Source: Arthrobacter bambusae
GTDB lineage: Bacteria; Actinomycetota; Actinomycetes; Actinomycetales; Micrococcaceae
Length of the DNA: 64,000 bases
Reading direction: 5' to 3'
Assembly: GCF_030812595.1 (NCBI RefSeq)
Contig: NZ_JAUSSZ010000011.1
Span: forward strand, 1 to 64,000
Part shown: piece by piece, positions 47,826 through 56,016 of the stretch
Layout: each line of letters starts with the position of its first letter
Numbering within the stretch: the stretch's first letter is position 1
Made by a program: the position numbers and the translations under genes
The notes under the pieces: model-generated
What the model saw: the letters and a program-made list of their open reading frames with translations, nothing else
Database searches by the model: none
What the model was told of the DNA's origin: nothing

Positions 47826-50552
47826 CTACTTCTTCGCCGCGACCTTCTTCGCCGGCGACTTGCGGGCCGTAGTGGTCCGCTTGACCGGGCCTTTGGCGCG
47901 CTTCTCGGCAAGCAGCTCGATGGCCTGCTCCCGGGTCAGCTCCTCCAAGGATGTGGCGCGCGGAACGGTGATGTTGGTGACGCCGTCGGTGATGTACGGA
48001 CCGAAACGGCCTTCCTTCACCACGATGTTCTTCTCCGAAACAGGGTCCGGACCGAACTCGGCCAGGGGCGGTACGGCTGCCCGTGCACCACGCTGTTTCG
48101 GCTGGGAGTAGATCTCAAGCGCCTGTTCCAGGGTGATGGTGAAGATCTCTTCCTCGGATCCGATGGACCGCGAATCCGTGCCCTTCTTCAAGTAGGGTCC
48201 AAAGCGGCCGTTCTGCACCGTGATGGGGTTGCCTTCGGCGTCCTCGCCGAGGACGCGGGGCAAACTCATGAGTTGCAGGGCTTCGTCGAGCGTGATCGAG
48301 TCAACGGTCATTGACTTGAACAGCGAGCCTGTGCGCGGCTTGGCCTTGACGGGCTTCTTCGGCGGCTTGGGTTTGCCGTTCTTGTAGTACTCCACGGGCT
48401 GGTTGGCCAGTTGCTCTTCGGTCATCTCCGGGATGATCTCGGTGACGTAGGCGCCGTAGCGGCCGTTCTTGGCAACCACAGTGTGGCCGGTGTGCGGGTC
48501 CGTCCCCAGGACGCGTTCCTCGGGGGCAGCCGTTTCCATGAGCTCCACGGCCTTGGCCGCAGTGAGCTCGTCCGGCGCCAGGTCCTCGGGGACGTTGGCG
48601 CGGGCCGACTCCACCACTTCGCCGGTCTTGGGGTCGACGGTGGGGACCGAACTTTCCAGGTACGGGCCGAACTTGCCAACGCGCAGAGTGATGCCCTCGG
48701 CAATCGGCACCGAGTTGATCTCGCGTGCGTCGATTTCACCGAGGTTGTTGACGATACTCAGGAGGCCGGGATCGGCGTCTTCACCGTAGTAGAAGTGCTT
48801 GAGCCAAGCGGCGCCAACTGCCTGCCCGTTGGCGATCTTGTCCAGGTCGCCTTCCATGTCGGCCGTGAATTCGTAGTCCACGTAATCGGTGAAGTGCTGC
48901 TCCAGCAAGCGGATCACGGAGAAGGCGATCCAGCTGGGAACCAGGGCAGACCCTTGCTTCCGGACGTAGCCGCGGTCCTGGATGGTGGAGATCGTGGACG
49001 CGTAGGTGGACGGGCGGCCGATCCCGCGCTTTTCCAACTCCGCGGTGAGCGATGCTTCCGTATACCGCGGCGGCGGGGAGGTCTCATGGCCAACTGCAAC
49101 AATTTCCGATGCCGTGAGGGAATCGTCCTTGGCCACGTTGGGCAGGCGCCGGGCTTCGTCGGAGTCCTCGTCGCCGCGGCTCTCGTCCTTGCCTTCTTCG
49201 TAGGCGGCGAGGAAGCCAGGGAAGGTGATGACTGTGCCCGAGGCCGAGAACTCGGCGTCGCGCCCATCGTTAGCCACCGCGCCGAGGCGGATGGTGGCCG
49301 TGGACCCCTTGGCATCGCCCATCTGGGAGGCGATGGTGCGCTTCCAGATGAGTTCGTAGAGGCGGAAAGCGTCGCCGGTCAGTTGGTTGGCCACCTGGGC
49401 CGGGGTGCGGAAGGAGTCACCTGCGGGGCGGATGGCTTCGTGTGCTTCCTGCGCGTTTGCCGCTTTGTTCGCGTAGACGCGGGGAGACTGGGGCACGTAC
49501 TCGGGACCGTACAGCTCAGCAGCCTGGCGGCGGGCAGCTGTGAGGGCCTCGTCGCTCAATGCCGACGAGTCCGTACGCATATAGGTGATGTAGCCGTTTT
49601 CGTACAGGCGCTGGGCGATCTGCATGGTGCTCTTGGAGGAGAAGCGCAGCTTGCGCCCGGCCTCCTGCTGGAGGGTCGACGTCGTAAACGGCGCGGCGGG
49701 ACGGCGGGTGTAGGGCTTGGTGTCCACCGAGCGGACGCGGAAGTCCGCGTTTTCCAGCCCGGCCGCCAACGACGTCGCGAGTTCCTCGTTGAGGTGCACC
49801 GCGTTAGCGGAAATGAGGACGCCATCGTCGTTGAAGTCACGGCCGCTGGCCACCTTGGCGCCGTCAACGGCGGCGAGCTTCGCTTTGAAGGTCGCGGAGT
49901 CGGTACCGAACTGACCCGTCAGGTCCCAGTACGAGGCTGCTTTGAAGGCCATGCGTTCGCGTTCGCGGTCCACCACCATGCGGGTCACGACCGACTGCAC
50001 GCGGCCGGCGGACAGGCCACGGGCAACCTTGCGCCACAGCACCGGGGAGATTTCGTAACCGTAGAGGCGGTCCAGGATGCGTCGGGTTTCCTGGGCGTCG
50101 ACCAAGGCGCTGTCGACGTCGCGCAGGTTGTCCATGGCGCGGTGGATGGCTTCCTTGGTGATTTCGCCGAAGGTCATGCGGTAGACGGGAACCTTGGGTT
50201 TCAGGACCTCAAGGAGGTGCCACGCGATGGCCTCGCCCTCGCGGTCCCCATCGGTTGCGAGATAGAGCGCGTCAGCGTCTTTCAGCTGGGCCTTGAGTTC
50301 GGCAACCTTTTTCTTCTTGTCCGGCGACACGACGTAGTACGGCTTGAAGTCGTTTTCGATGTCGACGGCGAACTTGCCTACCGAGGTCTTCTTCAGTTCT
50401 GCAGGAAGGTCCGAGGGCTGCGGCAGGTCGCGGATGTGGCCGATCGAGGCCTCGACAACGAAGCCTTCGCCCAAGTACTTGGCGATGGTCTTGCTCTTGG
50501 CCGGAGACTCCACGATCACGAGTTTCTTGCCGGTTTTTGCCTTGCTGGGCAC
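47826..50552 (-). CDS. topA: DNA topoisomerase I TopA
   Basis: A 908-residue type IA topoisomerase that relaxes negative supercoils. The Toprim domain opens with LVIVESPAKSKTIAKYLG and has YLATDGDREGEAIAWHL. The catalytic Tyr is in YENGYITYMRTDSSAL. The C-terminus (from about 600) carries repeated GRFGPYLK/GRYGAYVTE-type TopoI_C domains instead of zinc fingers, and ends in a Lys/Ala-rich basic tail, both usual in actinobacteria. The start is GTG with AGGAG upstream; an ATG 14 codons earlier lacks conservation. M. tuberculosis topA is Rv3646c, near the same helicase and Tad genes. Confidence 0.97.
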   Translation of the reverse strand: MPSKAKTGKKLVIVESPAKSKTIAKYLGEGFVVEASIGHIRDLPQPSDLPAELKKTSVGKFAVDIENDFKPYYVVSPDKKKKVAELKAQLKDADALYLATDGDREGEAIAWHLLEVLKPKVPVYRMTFGEITKEAIHRAMDNLRDVDSALVDAQETRRILDRLYGYEISPVLWRKVARGLSAGRVQSVVTRMVVDRERERMAFKAASYWDLTGQFGTDSATFKAKLAAVDGAKVASGRDFNDDGVLISANAVHLNEELATSLAAGLENADFRVRSVDTKPYTRRPAAPFTTSTLQQEAGRKLRFSSKSTMQIAQRLYENGYITYMRTDSSALSDEALTAARRQAAELYGPEYVPQSPRVYANKAANAQEAHEAIRPAGDSFRTPAQVANQLTGDAFRLYELIWKRTIASQMGDAKGSTATIRLGAVANDGRDAEFSASGTVITFPGFLAAYEEGKDESRGDEDSDEARRLPNVAKDDSLTASEIVAVGHETSPPPRYTEASLTAELEKRGIGRPSTYASTISTIQDRGYVRKQGSALVPSWIAFSVIRLLEQHFTDYVDYEFTADMEGDLDKIANGQAVGAAWLKHFYYGEDADPGLLSIVNNLGEIDAREINSVPIAEGITLRVGKFGPYLESSVPTVDPKTGEVVESARANVPEDLAPDELTAAKAVELMETAAPEERVLGTDPHTGHTVVAKNGRYGAYVTEIIPEMTEEQLANQPVEYYKNGKPKPPKKPVKAKPRTGSLFKSMTVDSITLDEALQLMSLPRVLGEDAEGNPITVQNGRFGPYLKKGTDSRSIGSEEEIFTITLEQALEIYSQPKQRGARAAVPPLAEFGPDPVSEKNIVVKEGRFGPYITDGVTNITVPRATSLEELTREQAIELLAEKRAKGPVKRTTTARKSPAKKVAAKK

Positions 50553-50683
50553 GGTTCTCCTACAGAAAAATGAATTGCTTGGGCTCGTGCCCATATTGGC
50601 CTAGTTCACCATATTTTGCAGAATCGTGCGTTTTCCGCGTGGGTTCCCTGGCCTTGCCTGCGAGGCTAGGGTGGCGGTGGGGA

Positions 50684-51325
50684 CTAGCTTGAGGACGGGG
50701 TCCGGTCGTCCGGGATCATTGACCACATCGTAGCGATTCGCACCGCACCTTCGGGAATCTGTGTAGGATCTTCGAGCTCATATGACCTGATGAGGTTTTG
50801 GAATTTGGCCTTGAGGTCCGCCCGCTGATCCGGAGTCAAATACAACAGATCGCTGGACAGAACCATGGCGGCTGCCTCGTTCGCGACCTCGCCGCGCTGG
50901 CGCCGCTCACCGCGGGCGCGGGTGAAGGCGGTCGCCCGACGCCGGAAGGCGTCCAGTTCGAGCTCGACGACGGCGATCTCCGGGCTCGGAGCGTTGCCTC
51001 CGGACTTGATGGTGAAGTCCGAACCTGCGGCCTTCCAACGACGTTCGCGCGCATCGCCCTCGTTGTCAGCAGCAGTCACAATCCCCCATTTCTGGAGGGC
51101 CCTCAGGTGGTAGCTCATGGCACTGGGCGTGAGCCCGGTCTGTGCGGCGAGCTCGGTGGCCGTGCGGCTCAGCTGAGTGGAATACAGCTCCGAGATGACC
51201 TCAAGCCGGGCGGCGTGGGCAAGCGCACGGATCGCTTTAGGGTCGGTGATCTCCACCGTCTTCCCGGGCCGTTTCCGGCGTTTCGGAGATGCGAGCCCGG
51301 TTGATACCCCATTGTCTTCATTCAC
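50684..51325 (-). CDS. ArsR/HTH_20-type transcriptional regulator
   Basis: A 213-residue protein with a winged helix in residues 25-95: ITDPKAIRALAHAARLEVISELYSTQLSRTATELAAQTGLTPSAMSYHLRALQKWGIV. The rest is a helical region with ELELDAFRRRATAFTRARGERRQRG and DLLYLTPDQRADLKAKFQNL, a pattern seen in actinobacterial regulators that pair with efflux permeases. No such transporter is adjacent. The start is GTG. Ligand and target are unknown. Confidence 0.87.
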   Translation of the reverse strand: MNEDNGVSTGLASPKRRKRPGKTVEITDPKAIRALAHAARLEVISELYSTQLSRTATELAAQTGLTPSAMSYHLRALQKWGIVTAADNEGDARERRWKAAGSDFTIKSGGNAPSPEIAVVELELDAFRRRATAFTRARGERRQRGEVANEAAAMVLSSDLLYLTPDQRADLKAKFQNLIRSYELEDPTQIPEGAVRIATMWSMIPDDRTPSSS

Positions 51326-51362
51326 CGCAACAGTTTATCCGCCGGTGCAGCCCGCAATCGTC

Positions 51363-53066
51363 CTATGCGTCCGCGTTGTATGCCGCGGGAAGCAGGAAGC
51401 CATCGCGGACCAGGTTCCCGACATCGGAGAGCAATCCGGCGCGGAAAGCGTCGTCGTCGAAGTCGTCCCCGCCACCCAGCAGGGCGGCCAAGGCGCCGAT
51501 CAGCTGGCGCACGGTCAATTCCCCGTCACACGCCGACACGAAACCGGCCAACTCGGTGCTCAACAGATTCGTCCGGCGCAGCCCCGCGCCCTGGCGCAAC
51601 AAGATGACGCCGGGGTGCTCGGCGCCGGGCCGCTGGTGGCGTTCCTCTGTCACATCCTCGGCCACCAGCAGGTGGGCGTCCGAGAGCTCATGGGTGCCCA
51701 GCCAGTCGGCGCGTTCAACCGCCGCCGCAAGGTGCGGACCAATCGGTTGCTCGATAGGGTACGTGATTTCTTCGAAGCGGGTAGGCGCGGCTCCCCCGGT
51801 CTGCGTAATTTCGGTCCCTGCGGGCCTCCGCAGCCAGATCATTCCGAAGCCGATGGCCTCCACGTTGCGTGAAGCGAAATCCTCCAGGTAGGCCGCGTAG
51901 GCAGCACGGTAAAGTTCACGGTCACGCCCCTCGGAGGCGTCCTGCAGCCAGGTCTCCGCGTACAGTTCGGGACTCACCTGTTCCCTCTGGATAAACCACG
52001 CCTCCGTGCCGGAGCCAGCCAGCCACGACGCCGGCCGTTCGCTCCAGGCAGTGCCCGCCGGGATCTCCCAGTTGCCGAGCATCTGCGCCGTGCCGCCGGG
52101 CGCCAGGACGTCGGGCAGCGTGCGGACGAGGTTGGCGACGATGTCGTCGCCCGGCAGGCCGCCGTCGCGGTAGGTGAACTGATCCGAAGAAAGCTCGCCG
52201 GCGCGCCGCGGGGTAATGACGAACGGCGGGTTGGACACTACCAGATCGAAAGTCTCCCCCGCCACGGGTTCCAGGAGCGAGCCAAGCCGCAAGCTCACCC
52301 GGGACTCGAGGTCGGCCGGATCAAGGTGCAGTGCCTCGGCATTGAGCATCAGATTAAAACGGGTGAATGCGAGGGCCCGCCCGGAGATGTCGGTGGCTGT
52401 GACGTGCTCGCTGTGGTGCAGGAGGTGGAAAGTCTGGATTCCGCAGCCCGTTCCGAGGTCCAAAGCTCGTTTCGAGTGCCTGCGGATGGTGGTCTGGACA
52501 AGCGTTGTGGAGGCCTGCCCGATGCCCAGCACATGGTCGTGCCGGAGCACTCCGGGCTGCTGGTGGGCGGCGAGATCGCTGGCAACCCACAGTTCGGCGC
52601 CGCCGCCGTTGTCTGCTCCGGACTCACCTTCCCAGCCGTACGGGCGCAAATCCACTTTGGCGGCGACAGCACCGCCGTCGTTCTTCTCCACCAGGCCAAG
52701 CTCCGTTAGGCCCGAGGTGCGGATGCGCGGCAGTGCGGCGTCGATGTCGTCTTCAGTTTGGGGGACAGCGAGAAGCCACAAGCGCACGACGACGGCGAGC
52801 GCGGCTTTCGCGCGGTCCGCCGGCGAGCCTCCGGTGAAGGCCGCGGGATCGGTGACGATGAGTGCCGGGATAAGTTGGTCCCGGGCGAGGGCCGCGTGGG
52901 CGGACTCTCCCAGGAGGCCGGCCACTCCGTCCACGGTGTAGCCAACGCTTCGCAGGTCGTCGGCGAGCGCTGTGAGCAACTCGGGAAGGTCGCTGCGGGG
53001 AGCATCGTGGGAGGCGGGGGTATCCGGGGTGGTCCCCAAGGTGGCGGGCGTCGCGGGATCAGTCAC
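51363..53066 (-). CDS. Class I SAM-dependent methyltransferase (HemK/RsmC-like N-methyltransferase)
   Basis: A 567-residue protein. An Ala/Leu-rich N-terminal domain (about 1-190; DUF7059-type in current terms) precedes a Rossmann methyltransferase with SAM motif RALDLGTGCGIQTFHLL, acidic loop VTATDIS, and the NPPF tetrapeptide in VVSNPPFVITPRR, typical of enzymes that methylate exocyclic amines or Gln/Asn amides. A further C-terminal domain (about 430-567) has QRPGAEHPGVILLRQGAG. The substrate could be rRNA, tRNA or a release factor. The start is GTG. Confidence 0.88.
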   Translation of the reverse strand: MTDPATPATLGTTPDTPASHDAPRSDLPELLTALADDLRSVGYTVDGVAGLLGESAHAALARDQLIPALIVTDPAAFTGGSPADRAKAALAVVVRLWLLAVPQTEDDIDAALPRIRTSGLTELGLVEKNDGGAVAAKVDLRPYGWEGESGADNGGGAELWVASDLAAHQQPGVLRHDHVLGIGQASTTLVQTTIRRHSKRALDLGTGCGIQTFHLLHHSEHVTATDISGRALAFTRFNLMLNAEALHLDPADLESRVSLRLGSLLEPVAGETFDLVVSNPPFVITPRRAGELSSDQFTYRDGGLPGDDIVANLVRTLPDVLAPGGTAQMLGNWEIPAGTAWSERPASWLAGSGTEAWFIQREQVSPELYAETWLQDASEGRDRELYRAAYAAYLEDFASRNVEAIGFGMIWLRRPAGTEITQTGGAAPTRFEEITYPIEQPIGPHLAAAVERADWLGTHELSDAHLLVAEDVTEERHQRPGAEHPGVILLRQGAGLRRTNLLSTELAGFVSACDGELTVRQLIGALAALLGGGDDFDDDAFRAGLLSDVGNLVRDGFLLPAAYNADA

Positions 53067-53078
53067 CGTGCAAGTCTA

Positions 53079-53147
53079 TTGGGGCCGGTGGCCGGGCTCT
53101 GTTGGGGCCGGTGGCGTGGCTCTGTTGGGGCCGGCGGCCGGCGTCGG
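53079..53147 (+). repeat. Three tandem 23-bp G/C-rich units
   Basis: TTGGGGCCGGTGGC begins at 53079, 53102 and (as TTGGGGCCGGCGGC) 53125, giving a 23-bp period. It lies between divergent genes, just upstream of the methyltransferase GTG and 33 bases before the lipoprotein start. The role is unknown; it could affect either promoter. Confidence 0.85.
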
Positions 53148-53179
53148 CCGGGAGCCGTTCGAGCAGGTAGCGTTGAATC

Positions 53180-53617
53180 ATGGCAGTTCTCCCCTCTACT
53201 TGGCGTCGCGCAGCACTTCTGGTCATTGGCGCAGGCACCTTGGCGGTGACGGCGTGTTCCTCAGGGGGGTCCGTCTCAAACGCCGACATCCCCGCGTGGA
53301 AGGCGACAACCATGCCCTCGGCGGCCGGGATCGTCGTGGAGGACTCCGGGAAGATCCCGAACCGGGACCACTTGGTCAAGAGCTTCCCCGGCGTCGCAGC
53401 GGGAAGCTACGTCTTGACGGTTGCCTGCGACGGCGGTGGCAAGGCATTCTTCGACGTTTCTTCGGCTGGTACGCAAATCACCGAGGCTGGGGCGGCATGC
53501 AATGGCAGCCGCGAAACGTCCCGCATCAAGATTCCCTCCACCGGCCCGTTGAGCATCAGCGCAAGCAGTGTGGATGCGCCCGTGATCTACGCATACCAAT
53601 TGGTGCCGGCGTCGTAA
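53180..53617 (+). CDS. Putative secreted lipoprotein of unknown function, copy 1
   Basis: A 145-residue lipoprotein: basic N-terminus, hydrophobic core LLVIGAGTLAVT and lipobox VTAC. The mature part is small (about 120 residues) and beta-rich, with GSYVLTVACDGGGKAFFDV and a second Cys in AACNGS. I recognise no family motif. The next gene has the same layout and similar core (TYAVTMACRGGATSAEFTV), so the two arose by duplication. The paired Cys residues in the mature part could form a disulfide. Confidence 0.8.
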   Translation: MAVLPSTWRRAALLVIGAGTLAVTACSSGGSVSNADIPAWKATTMPSAAGIVVEDSGKIPNRDHLVKSFPGVAAGSYVLTVACDGGGKAFFDVSSAGTQITEAGAACNGSRETSRIKIPSTGPLSISASSVDAPVIYAYQLVPAS

Positions 53618-53658
53618 CTGGCCTCGTTCGGGATGACCGCCGGGCGTAGAGTCGGGTT

Positions 53659-54198
53659 ATGGGGTGGGCACGCGCCCTGACGGTATTGACGACGCGGTCG
53701 GCGATTCCCGCCGTCGTGCTTTGCGGTGTGCTCGCCTCCGGCACAATGTCCTCGTGCGAGTACACCTATGAAGACGGCAGGGCCCCGGTGAGCAGTCCGC
53801 CGTCAGCGGTCGTTGTTGAACCGGCGCTGCCCCGCGATCCGCCGTTGAGCCAGACCGTCACGGGCGATGCACTGAAGGCTTGGGCACAGGACGTGCTTCC
53901 GGACCTGAACGGGCTGTCGTTCCATAGCAGCTTTGGCCTGTTGTCCGCCGGAAAGCCCCGCGACGAAGAGACAACCCAGCTTCCGGGGGGAACGTATGCG
54001 GTGACAATGGCGTGCCGTGGCGGGGCCACCAGCGCGGAATTCACGGTGCGGGAAGGGGGCGAAGTGCGCGTCGAAGTGATGCTGCGGTGCGGCAGCACGC
54101 GGGTCAAGGTCCTGCAGCTGAAGACGGACGCCGTACTGGGCATCACGATCACCGCCAATGCCCCGGCGAACTTCGCGTACCGGGTGAGCCGGATCTAA
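53659..54198 (+). CDS. Putative secreted lipoprotein of unknown function, copy 2
   Basis: A 179-residue protein with an N-terminal signal (IPAVVLCGVLASGTMSSC) whose SSC may be a degenerate lipobox. A Pro-rich linker (APVSSPPSAVVVEPALPRDPPLSQ) precedes a domain resembling the neighbouring lipoprotein: LPGGTYAVTMACRGGATSAEFTV, then VMLRCGSTRVKV and a terminal NFAYRVSRI matching VIYAYQLVPAS. Two Cys are conserved between the paralogues. It starts 41 bases after copy 1 and is probably cotranscribed. The function is unknown. Confidence 0.78.
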   Translation: MGWARALTVLTTRSAIPAVVLCGVLASGTMSSCEYTYEDGRAPVSSPPSAVVVEPALPRDPPLSQTVTGDALKAWAQDVLPDLNGLSFHSSFGLLSAGKPRDEETTQLPGGTYAVTMACRGGATSAEFTVREGGEVRVEVMLRCGSTRVKVLQLKTDAVLGITITANAPANFAYRVSRI

Positions 54199-54207
54199 CG
54201 ACCGGAC

Positions 54208-55101
54208 CTAGGCTGCGCAACCCTCCGGACAACGCAACGTTTCCGGGCTCGAGGCACATTCGGTGCAATACAGTGTGAGGTTGCGGCAGCTCAGGTTGGA
54301 GCAATTTTCAAACTTGTTGGTGGGCGCCTGGCAGCGGACGCATTGGCCGATCGTCTTGGCGTCTTCACTGAATTCCATATGCATGCGCTTGTCGAAGACG
54401 TACAGGGAGCCCTCCCACAGGCCCTGGTCCTTATAGGTTTCGCCGTAGCGGACAATCCCGCCGTCAAGTTGATAGACCTCTTTGAAACCGCGGTTCACCA
54501 TGAGGCTGGAAAGGACTTCGCAACGTATTCCGCCTGTGCAGTACGTGACCACAGGCTTGTCTTTGAGATCGTCGTATTTTCCCGAGTCGAGTTCCTTGAT
54601 GAAGTCGTGGGTAGTGGCGACGTCGGGAACAATTGCGTCCTTGAACTTGCCGATCTCGGCTTCGAAGGCGTTCCGACCGTCGAAGAACTTCACGTCCTGC
54701 CCGGCCGCCTTCTTTTCCTCCAGGAGTGCGTGGAGCTCTTCGGGCTGGAGGTGGGTGCCGCCACCGACAACGCCGTTCTCATCGACCTTCAGTTCGCCGG
54801 GGGCCCCGAAGGACACGATCTCATCGCGAACCTTGACGCTGAGCCTCGGAAAGTCCGCGGCTCCGCCTTCGGACCACTTGAAGTCGATCCCGTGGAAACC
54901 CCGGTATTCCTTGGTGGTCTTCACATACTGCTTGACGTTGTTCAGTTCCCCGCCGACGGTGGCATTGATGCCGTCTTTGGAAATGAGGATGCGCCCGGTC
55001 AGGCCGAGCTTCTCGCACAGGGCGCGTTGCCACAGCCGGACGGCGTCCGGGTCAGCGATCGGGGTAAAGCCATAGAAAAGCACAATTCTGTTCAAAGCCA
55101 C
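54208..55101 (-). CDS. trhO: tRNA uridine(34) hydroxylase TrhO (rhodanese-like)
   Basis: A 297-residue protein that hydroxylates U34 of certain tRNAs on the way to 5-methoxyuridine-type modifications. It has the N-terminal acylphosphatase-like UPF0176 domain ([45 protein letters not shown]). The rhodanese domain follows, with loop YCTGGIRCE including the active-site Cys. The C-terminal segment has Cys pairs ([24 protein letters not shown]), suggesting metal binding. The start is GTG at 55101 with no clear ribosome binding site; a leaderless message is possible. Confidence 0.93.
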   Translation of the reverse strand: MALNRIVLFYGFTPIADPDAVRLWQRALCEKLGLTGRILISKDGINATVGGELNNVKQYVKTTKEYRGFHGIDFKWSEGGAADFPRLSVKVRDEIVSFGAPGELKVDENGVVGGGTHLQPEELHALLEEKKAAGQDVKFFDGRNAFEAEIGKFKDAIVPDVATTHDFIKELDSGKYDDLKDKPVVTYCTGGIRCEVLSSLMVNRGFKEVYQLDGGIVRYGETYKDQGLWEGSLYVFDKRMHMEFSEDAKTIGQCVRCQAPTNKFENCSNLSCRNLTLYCTECASSPETLRCPEGCAA

Positions 55102-55226
55102 GTGTTTAAGGGTACTTGGTGGCCCCAAACCCGTGTGTCGAGCTATGGTGCGGTTGACCAAAGTGTTAATGGAGCTGTTACTGACCGGCCCTGTTGATTC
55201 CCGAACCGCTAGCATAGTCTCTCTAC

Positions 55227-55922
55227 ATGAGCCACGACGCCTTGGTTGAAGACATCGCTGAGCTGCTCGACGTCTGGGTGGCTGGCTGGTCCGGGTCCCG
55301 GAATTACGAAACGCGCAAGGAAGGCCGATTCCCGGCAGCTTTGCGCGCGGACAAAACCGGCGACTGGGAATACTTTGCGCATGACCCCTCGGATGCCGAG
55401 TTCGCCGAACTGGCGGCCAAGACCGCCCAGGCGGACAGCCGCATCCTGACGATCCTCACGAACGACGCTGGGCGCTATACCCAGCTGGCTCGGGAGAACC
55501 AGCTGAACATCACTTCGGATTCCCAGACCATGATGATCGTGGACATGGGGACTCAGGATGCCGAAGACCCTTGGCTCTCTGATGACGACCTCAAGCTCTC
55601 CACTTCCGAAAGCAACGGCGTCCACTATGCGGTGGTCCATGCCGGCGAAGAGGTGGCAGCCAGCGGTCAGGTGTTCGTGGTCCGGCAGACGGCGGTGTTC
55701 GACAAGATCGTCACCGAACCCAACTACCAGCGCCGCGGACTTGGCAGTTTCGTCATGAAAGCCCTCGCCGCCCAGGCATTTCAACACGACGTCGACAGCG
55801 GCCTCCTTCTGGCTTCCTTGGACGGACAGCATCTTTACTCGCACCTTGGCTGGAAGCACGTCTGCCAGGTACTCATGATGTCCACCAAGCCGGTCGACGA
55901 GACCGACCTGTCTGTGGCCTAG
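55227..55922 (+). CDS. GNAT-family N-acetyltransferase
   Basis: A 231-residue protein with a C-terminal GNAT domain. The acetyl-CoA-binding P-loop region is [28 protein letters not shown], followed by [20 protein letters not shown]. The first 110 residues are a poorly conserved helical region ([19 protein letters not shown]...). Substrate unknown. It is separated by about 95 bases from the helicase gene downstream and may be cotranscribed. Confidence 0.87.
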   Translation: MSHDALVEDIAELLDVWVAGWSGSRNYETRKEGRFPAALRADKTGDWEYFAHDPSDAEFAELAAKTAQADSRILTILTNDAGRYTQLARENQLNITSDSQTMMIVDMGTQDAEDPWLSDDDLKLSTSESNGVHYAVVHAGEEVAASGQVFVVRQTAVFDKIVTEPNYQRRGLGSFVMKALAAQAFQHDVDSGLLLASLDGQHLYSHLGWKHVCQVLMMSTKPVDETDLSVA

Positions 55923-56016
55923 CCAGCCGTCCTGTGGCGTAGCCGACTTCGGTCCGCTTCAGGACCGCGGCGGCGCCGGCAACCGTCGTTTTCCGGCGCA
56001 ATGGCAGAATGTTCAG

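Noticed and set aside
48411..50573. Long plus-strand open frame opposite topA
   Set aside because: It mirrors topA codons, has no recognisable domain and no ribosome binding site, and topA is unambiguous.
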